Source of the DNA: Pseudomonadota bacterium
GTDB lineage: Bacteria > Pseudomonadota > Gammaproteobacteria > Steroidobacterales > Steroidobacteraceae
Length of the DNA: 27,625 bases
Direction of reading: 5' to 3'
NCBI GenBank assembly: GCA_021850555.1
Contig: JAJZLX010000171.1
Coordinates: forward strand, 20,179 to 47,803
The notes under the pieces are model-generated. The model was given only the letters and a program-made list of their open reading frames with translations, was not told the DNA's origin and did no database searches. Positions 23,438-27,625 of this stretch are shown here, piece by piece. The translations under genes were made by a program, and so were the position numbers. Every line of letters begins with the position of its first letter. Position 1 is the stretch's first letter.

Positions 23438-24001
23438 ATGATCAGCGCACTCACGACGAACCCCAGTCCCTGGCCGGGCGCCTGCTCCGCCGGCGGATCG
23501 AGCGCCTCGAGCACCTCGGGTCTCACACAGGGCGAGAGCGCACTGCTCGCCGGCCTCGGCTCCACCGGCGGCGCCGCCCCGAGCGGCCTCATGAGCTTTC
23601 TGAGCATGCTCGGCGCAGCGGACACCGCCAACCCGAGCGCCAGTGCGGGCGGCATACTGTCCGCGGCGACTGCTGGCGGCTCCAATGCGAGCGCCTCGCA
23701 GAGCCTTCAGAGCATCGTCAGCACGTTCGTGAGTGCGCTGCGCAGCCAGCTTGCCGCATCGGCTTCCCTTTCCGCCGCGGGCACCGCCGCGGTGCCCGCG
23801 GCAGGCTCAACGGGAACGGCGAATACACCGGCCGGCGCCTCCTCCACGACCCATCAGGTTGCCTCGGCTCACCCTGGTCGCCATGGGCACCACGGCGGCG
23901 CAGCGCTCATGAACATGTTGGCACAGCAGTCAGGCAGCGACACCGGGGCCAATGGCCTCAGCGCCTCAATGTCCAGCACATTGTTGAGCACCAGCGCCTG
24001 A
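23438..24001 (+). CDS. Ser/Ala/Gly-rich protein of unknown function
   Basis: The predicted 187-residue protein is not recognised. ATG at 23438 is preceded by GAGGA at seven bases, a good ribosome site. About half the residues are Ser, Ala, Gly or Thr. Two short regions look helical and amphipathic: GLMSFLSMLGAADTA and SQSLQSIVSTFVSALRSQLA. A His-rich HPGRHGHHGG motif lies near the C-terminus, followed by ALMNMLAQQSG. There is no typical signal peptide. The pattern recalls low-complexity proteins that carry short helices in disordered linkers, sometimes annotated only as hypothetical. It lies between folD and the convergent cysS, 28 bases from cysS. Codon use looks like its neighbours. Confidence 0.6.
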   Translation: MISALTTNPSPWPGACSAGGSSASSTSGLTQGESALLAGLGSTGGAAPSGLMSFLSMLGAADTANPSASAGGILSAATAGGSNASASQSLQSIVSTFVSALRSQLAASASLSAAGTAAVPAAGSTGTANTPAGASSTTHQVASAHPGRHGHHGGAALMNMLAQQSGSDTGANGLSASMSSTLLSTSA

Positions 24002-24011
24002 GGCCAGCGGC

Positions 24012-24030
24012 GGGCCGGCCGGAGCGGCCC
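24012..24030. terminator. GC-rich hairpin between convergent genes
   Basis: GGGCCG and CGGCCC, separated by seven bases, can pair in transcripts from both sides of the convergent junction. It overlaps the cysS stop codon. No T-run follows, so function as a terminator is only suggested. Confidence 0.3.
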
Positions 24031-25460
24031 TAAGCCCGACGCCAGACCGTTGCTCCACCGGGCTTGTCCTCGAGAACCACCCCGAGGGCCGCCAGCTCAT
24101 CGCGGATCCGATCGGACTCGGCCCAGTTCTTCGCCGCGCGAGCCGCGGCCCGCGCCTCGATCCGCCGCTCGATCTCGGCATCATCGAGCCCGGCAGCGGG
24201 GCTGCCGGCCAAAGCGGCCTGAGCCATCGCGCGCGCGCCTCCTTTCGCCTGCCGCAGCCACTGCTCGGCGCTCACCCTGGCAAGGCCCAGCACCTGCGCC
24301 AGCGCCCTCAGCTCCGCGCCCAGCGTGGCGGCGCGCCGCCCATCACCGGCGTCCTTCGCCGAGTTGACCTCGCGCGTGAGCGTCTGCAGCACCGCCAGCG
24401 CCTCCGGGGTATTGAAGTCATCGTCCATCACCGTGCGGAATTGCTCGGTGAAGTGCGACTCGGCCGCTGCCGCCTCGGGCAGCCCCCGCAGGGCGAGATA
24501 AATCCGCTGCAGCGCCGCATCGGCCTGCTCGAGCTGCTCGGGCGCGTAGTTGATGGGCCCGCGATAATGACTCGAGAGCACGAAATAGCGCAGCACCTCC
24601 GGATGGCGCAGCTTGGGCAGCACCTCGCGCACGGTGAAGAAATTGCCGAGCGACTTCGACATCTTCTCGTTGTCGACGTTGACGAATCCGTTGTGCATCC
24701 AGATCTCGGCGAACCGCTCGCCGGTGGCCGCGCAGGACTGCGCGATCTCGTTCTCGTGATGCGGGAATTTCAGGTCGATGCCGCCGCCGTGGATGTCGAA
24801 ATGCGCCCCGAGGAGCGCGATCGACATGGCCGAGCACTCGATGTGCCAGCCGGGGCGCCCCCGCCCCCACGGCGAGTCCCACGCCGGCTCGCCCGGCTTG
24901 GCGTGCTTCCACAGCACGAAATCCAGAGGATCGCGCTTGGCCTCATCCACCTCCACACGGGCTCCGGCGCGCAGGTCCGAGAGGCGCTTGCCCGAGAGCT
25001 GCCCGTAGCCCTCGAACTTCGCCACCGCATACATCACATCGCCGTTCGCCGCCACGTAGGCGTAGCCGCGCTCGATGAGCTTGCCCACCATGTCGATGAT
25101 GTGCGGCAGGTGGGCTGTGGCGCGCGGCTCGAAGTCCGGCCGTGCGACACCGAGCTGCGCGCAGTCCTCGTTCATGGCGGCGATGAAGCGTGCGGTCAGC
25201 GCCTCGATGGGCTCGCCGTTCTCGGCGGCGCGCCGGATGATCTTGTCGTCGATGTCGGTGATGTTGCGCACGTAGGTCAGCTGGTAGCCGCGCCAGCGCA
25301 GATACCGCGCTACGACATCGAACACGATCAGCATGCGGGCATGGCCGATGTGCAGATAGTCGTACACCGTGATGCCGCAGACGTACATGCGGACTTCACC
25401 GGGTACGATGGGAGTCAGCAGCTGCTTCTCACCAGTGAGCGAGTTGTGGATGCGGATCAT
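24030..25460 (-). CDS. cysS: Cysteinyl-tRNA synthetase
   Basis: The 476-residue class I synthetase charges tRNA-Cys in the cytoplasm. The ATP-binding HIGH motif is at residues 37-40 (YLHIGHAR) and the KMSKS motif at 266-270. Zinc and cysteine-binding residues are at C28 (YVCGITVYD), C209 (WHIECS) and the HHENE motif that follows. Length and motif positions match the E. coli enzyme closely, so the ATG at 25460 is well supported even though its ribosome site is weak. The gene lies 61 bases downstream of gltX on the same strand, and the two are probably co-transcribed. Confidence 0.97.
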   Translation of the reverse strand: MIRIHNSLTGEKQLLTPIVPGEVRMYVCGITVYDYLHIGHARMLIVFDVVARYLRWRGYQLTYVRNITDIDDKIIRRAAENGEPIEALTARFIAAMNEDCAQLGVARPDFEPRATAHLPHIIDMVGKLIERGYAYVAANGDVMYAVAKFEGYGQLSGKRLSDLRAGARVEVDEAKRDPLDFVLWKHAKPGEPAWDSPWGRGRPGWHIECSAMSIALLGAHFDIHGGGIDLKFPHHENEIAQSCAATGERFAEIWMHNGFVNVDNEKMSKSLGNFFTVREVLPKLRHPEVLRYFVLSSHYRGPINYAPEQLEQADAALQRIYLALRGLPEAAAAESHFTEQFRTVMDDDFNTPEALAVLQTLTREVNSAKDAGDGRRAATLGAELRALAQVLGLARVSAEQWLRQAKGGARAMAQAALAGSPAAGLDDAEIERRIEARAAARAAKNWAESDRIRDELAALGVVLEDKPGGATVWRRA

Positions 25461-25521
25461 GGACGAAATGCGCTTTCTCGGTCGTGCGAAGCCTGTGTGC
25501 CGGGAAGGTATCGCGCCCGGC

Positions 25522-26958
25522 TCATGCGAAGCGTTTCAGCCGCTCGAGCGCCTGGCCGGCCGGCATGGCCCTGAGGAGCGGGGCGAGCTCCGGGCCGTGC
25601 GGGCAGCCGGTGAGCGCCAGGCGCAGCGGCAGATAGAGCTCCGCGCCCTTTCTGCCCGTCGCGGCGCGCACGGCCGCGACGATCGCCGGCAGGTCGTTCC
25701 CGCACTGCCCGGCGGCTTGCACGGCGGCTGCGAAGTAGGCGCTGCCGGCGGCCTTCACGGTCTGCTCGGCCGCCGGTGAAAGCGCCGGCGGGGCGCCGAA
25801 GACGACCTCGACCCACGGCCGCGCGTCCTCCGGCAGCACCACATTGGGCAGCACGGCGGCGATGAACGCGCTCGCAGCGGCCGGGTCCAGCCCCGGCGGC
25901 AGCACCGCGCCGAGCCAGGAGCGCGCCTCTGCGGCCGAGAGGTGATGGGCGGTTTCCTTCTGCCAGACCGCAAGCTGCTGCTCATCGAAATGCGACGGCG
26001 CGCGTCCCAGGTGAGCCACATCGAACCCACGGGCCATGGCGGAAAGATCAAGCAGAGCGTGCTCGGCGCCCGAATGCCCGAGGCGAAAGAGGTAATTGGC
26101 GAGCGCCTCCGGACGATAGCCGCGCTCGCGAAACTCGCGCACGCTGGCGGCCCCGTGCCGCTTGGAAAGCGGAGAGCCGTCGGGCCCCACGATGAGCGAG
26201 ACGTGCCCGTAGCGAGGCGCGGGCAGGTCCAGGGCTTCCAGCACCAGGAGCTGTCGCGGCGTGTTCGCCAGATGGTCCTCCCCGCGCAGCACCTGCGTGA
26301 CGCCCATGCAGGCATCGTCCACGGCGTTGCAGAAGAAAAACGCCGCCGAGCCGTCCGCCCGCCGGATGACGAAATCCCCGATGTCATCGGAGAGGAAGCT
26401 CTGCGGGCCGTGCACCAAGTCGATGAACTCGAGCCGCCGGCCCGGAGGCACGCGAAAGCGCGTCGTGGGCTTGAGGCCTTGTGCCCGCCGGCGCTGCCGT
26501 TCATCGGATGTGAGGTTCCGGCAGGTGCCGGCGTAGCGCGGCGGGCGGCCCGAGGAGCGCTGCGCGCGGCGGGATGCTTCGAGCTCGAGCGGCGTGCAGA
26601 AGCACGGGTAGACCGTCCCCTGGCCCTCCAGGGTCTGGAAGAGCCGCTCGTACAGAGGTCCGCGCTGGGACTGGTGGTACGGGCCGCGCTCGTCCTCGAG
26701 GCCCGGGCCGGCATCCCAGGCCAGTCCCAGCCACTTGAGGTCCTCGAGCAGCACCGCGGTGTGCGCGACATCGCTGCGCTCCGCGTCGGTGTCCTCGATG
26801 CGCAGCAGAAAGCGCCCCTCCCCGTGGCGAGCCAGCAGGAAGTTGAAAAGCGCCGTGCGCGCGTTGCCGAGGTGCAGCTCCCCGGTGGGGCTGGGCGCGA
26901 ATCGCGTCGTGGGGCCGCGGGCGAACGCCTCGGCGCCTGTGCTGTCCATTCCGGTCAT
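25522..26958 (-). CDS. gltX: Glutamyl-tRNA synthetase
   Basis: The 478-residue class I synthetase charges tRNA-Glu in the cytoplasm. The N-terminus reads [20 protein letters not shown] (HIGH-like H29-L-G-N), the second motif is PLSKRHGA, and [12 protein letters not shown] lies between. A C-terminal anticodon-binding region shows that it is a full GltX and not the short GluQ paralogue. The zinc knuckle has C119-x-C121 and C146 at the family spacing, but the position of the fourth ligand (His127 in E. coli) is Asn148 here. ATG at 26958 is chosen; a second ATG at 26949 is equally possible. Longer upstream readings lack homology. It probably forms an operon with cysS and is divergent from the cyclophilin gene. 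Confidence 0.95.
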   Translation of the reverse strand: MTGMDSTGAEAFARGPTTRFAPSPTGELHLGNARTALFNFLLARHGEGRFLLRIEDTDAERSDVAHTAVLLEDLKWLGLAWDAGPGLEDERGPYHQSQRGPLYERLFQTLEGQGTVYPCFCTPLELEASRRAQRSSGRPPRYAGTCRNLTSDERQRRRAQGLKPTTRFRVPPGRRLEFIDLVHGPQSFLSDDIGDFVIRRADGSAAFFFCNAVDDACMGVTQVLRGEDHLANTPRQLLVLEALDLPAPRYGHVSLIVGPDGSPLSKRHGAASVREFRERGYRPEALANYLFRLGHSGAEHALLDLSAMARGFDVAHLGRAPSHFDEQQLAVWQKETAHHLSAAEARSWLGAVLPPGLDPAAASAFIAAVLPNVVLPEDARPWVEVVFGAPPALSPAAEQTVKAAGSAYFAAAVQAAGQCGNDLPAIVAAVRAATGRKGAELYLPLRLALTGCPHGPELAPLLRAMPAGQALERLKRFA

Positions 26959-27003
26959 AGCCCACAATAGTACGAGAAACTCGAACGCCGGACTCGGGCT
27001 CAT

Positions 27004-27033
27004 CTGACGGCTGCGCCGAGGCGCTGATAAGAT
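27004..27033 (+). promoter_or_regulatory. Candidate sigma-70 promoter of the cyclophilin gene
   Basis: CTGACG (-35), an 18-base spacer and TAAGAT (-10) preceded by TG (extended -10) lie 31 bases before the start codon. Each hexamer matches consensus at four of six positions, so this is a modest candidate only. Confidence 0.3.
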
Positions 27034-27064
27034 GGCCCGCTTTCCCGGATGGCTAGGAGGACAG

Positions 27065-27625
27065 ATGCACAAGCGGTCTTGGACTCGGGCACGCCGGCTC
27101 GCGGGCGCCATGGCGGTCTTGTTCGGCTTAGGCCTGCTCTCGGGACCGGCGGCTCGGGCGCAGAACGCGCAACCGAACCCGGAAGTGCGGGTGACGACCA
27201 ATATGGGCTCGTTCGTCATAGAGCTCAGGCCCGACCGGGCGCCGCTCACCGTGGCGAACTTCCTGCACTACGTGCGCGAAGGCTTTTACACCAACACCCT
27301 CTTTCACCGGGTGGTCTCCAACTTCATCATCCAGGGCGGCGGCCACGAGGCGAGCCCGCCCTATGCGCTGAAGCCCACCAGTCCCCCGGTGGTCAACGAA
27401 TCGGGCAACGGCCTGGAAAACAAGCGTGGCACGGTGGGCCTCGCCCGCGCAGTCGGCCCGGACACCGGCAATTCGCAGTTCTACATCAACCTCGTCGACA
27501 ATCCCGAGCTCGACCCTCTGCCCACCCGCTGGGGCTACACCGTCTTTGGCAAGGTGATCCAGGGGATGAGCGTGGTCGACGCCATCGGTGAGGTGCCCAC
27601 GGGGTCGTTCGGGCCGTTCAAGCGG
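27065..27625 (+). CDS. Periplasmic peptidyl-prolyl cis-trans isomerase, cyclophilin type (partial)
   Basis: The gene runs off the window end after 187 codons without a stop. The product starts with a signal peptide (Arg/Lys-rich start, hydrophobic core, cleavage near ARA-QN), so the enzyme acts in the periplasm like E. coli PpiA and helps fold exported proteins. Cyclophilin motifs are intact: TNMGSFVIELRPDRAPLTVA, FYTNTLFHRVVSNFIIQGGG (catalytic Arg in FHRV, with Phe and Gln in the FIIQGG segment), GTVGLARAVGPDTGNSQFYI and WGYTVFGKVIQGMSVVDAI. A perfect AGGAGG lies four bases before the ATG. It is divergent from gltX. Because it is open at the end, only the last part of the domain may be missing. 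Confidence 0.93.
   Translation, partial: MHKRSWTRARRLAGAMAVLFGLGLLSGPAARAQNAQPNPEVRVTTNMGSFVIELRPDRAPLTVANFLHYVREGFYTNTLFHRVVSNFIIQGGGHEASPPYALKPTSPPVVNESGNGLENKRGTVGLARAVGPDTGNSQFYINLVDNPELDPLPTRWGYTVFGKVIQGMSVVDAIGEVPTGSFGPFKR

Noticed and set aside
22369..23685. Minus-strand open frame opposite folD
   Set aside because: Asp/Ala/Val/Gly-rich shadow of FolD without any family resemblance.
25942..26970. Plus-strand open frame opposite gltX
   Set aside because: Antisense to a complete glutamyl-tRNA synthetase and lacking motifs.
27049..27591. Plus-strand frame with Arg/Gln/Gly-rich product at the window end
   Set aside because: The frame starting at 27065 encodes a signal peptide and a clear cyclophilin with AGGAGG before its ATG; the other frame is its shadow.
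1..27625. CRISPR array or rRNA genes
   Set aside because: No regularly spaced direct repeats and no rRNA-like conserved segments were seen.

Overview
The window is GC-rich, densely packed bacterial DNA with mostly ATG/GTG/TTG starts and purine-rich ribosome sites. The gene set (an emrRAB-like efflux operon, FecI/FecR/TonB-receptor signalling, FolD, CysS, GltX and a periplasmic cyclophilin) points to a proteobacterium, most likely a high-GC gammaproteobacterium of the Xanthomonadales/Nevskiales/Steroidobacter type. This placement comes from gene content only and is uncertain at family level.

Layout: (1) 1-5041: a CYTH protein, then convergent to it a marR-emrA-emrB efflux block on the minus strand. 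The marR and emrA upstream regions share an 8-bp palindrome in a longer common motif, and in the marR promoter it sits in the -35/-10 spacer. A small helical protein follows. (2) 5109-15301: a minus-strand set (ECF sigma factor, FecR anti-sigma, TonB-dependent receptor with a signalling domain, gamma-glutamyltransferase), divergent from a large tricorn-type S41 protease. Together they look like a cell-surface-signalled locus for capturing and breaking down peptides or gamma-glutamyl compounds. (3) 15453-16061: a phosphoribosyltransferase. (4) 16281-16646: the C-terminal ATPase remnant of a sensor histidine kinase. (5) 17185-20823: a 1212-residue c-di-GMP protein with hemerythrin, GAF, GGDEF, globin-like, GAF-like and EAL domains and a His/Cys tail, which is the most striking gene here. 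(6) 20824-22184: a decayed mobile patch next to tRNA-Pro(TGG). It holds a DUF3987-type pseudogene with an in-frame amber stop, an intact HigA-like antitoxin, a truncated HigB toxin remnant and an IS3-family OrfA remnant that abuts the toxin stump. (7) 22393-27625: core genes folD, a Ser/Ala/Gly-rich protein of unknown role, cysS and gltX (minus strand, probably one operon), and a periplasmic peptidyl-prolyl isomerase running off the window end.

Functionally the window mixes stable housekeeping genes with three accessory themes: regulated drug efflux, surface-signalled nutrient uptake with extracytoplasmic peptide hydrolysis, and oxygen/redox-linked c-di-GMP control. No CRISPR array, rRNA or complete insertion sequence was seen. 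All assignments come from reading the sequence and recalled family motifs; no database search was run.
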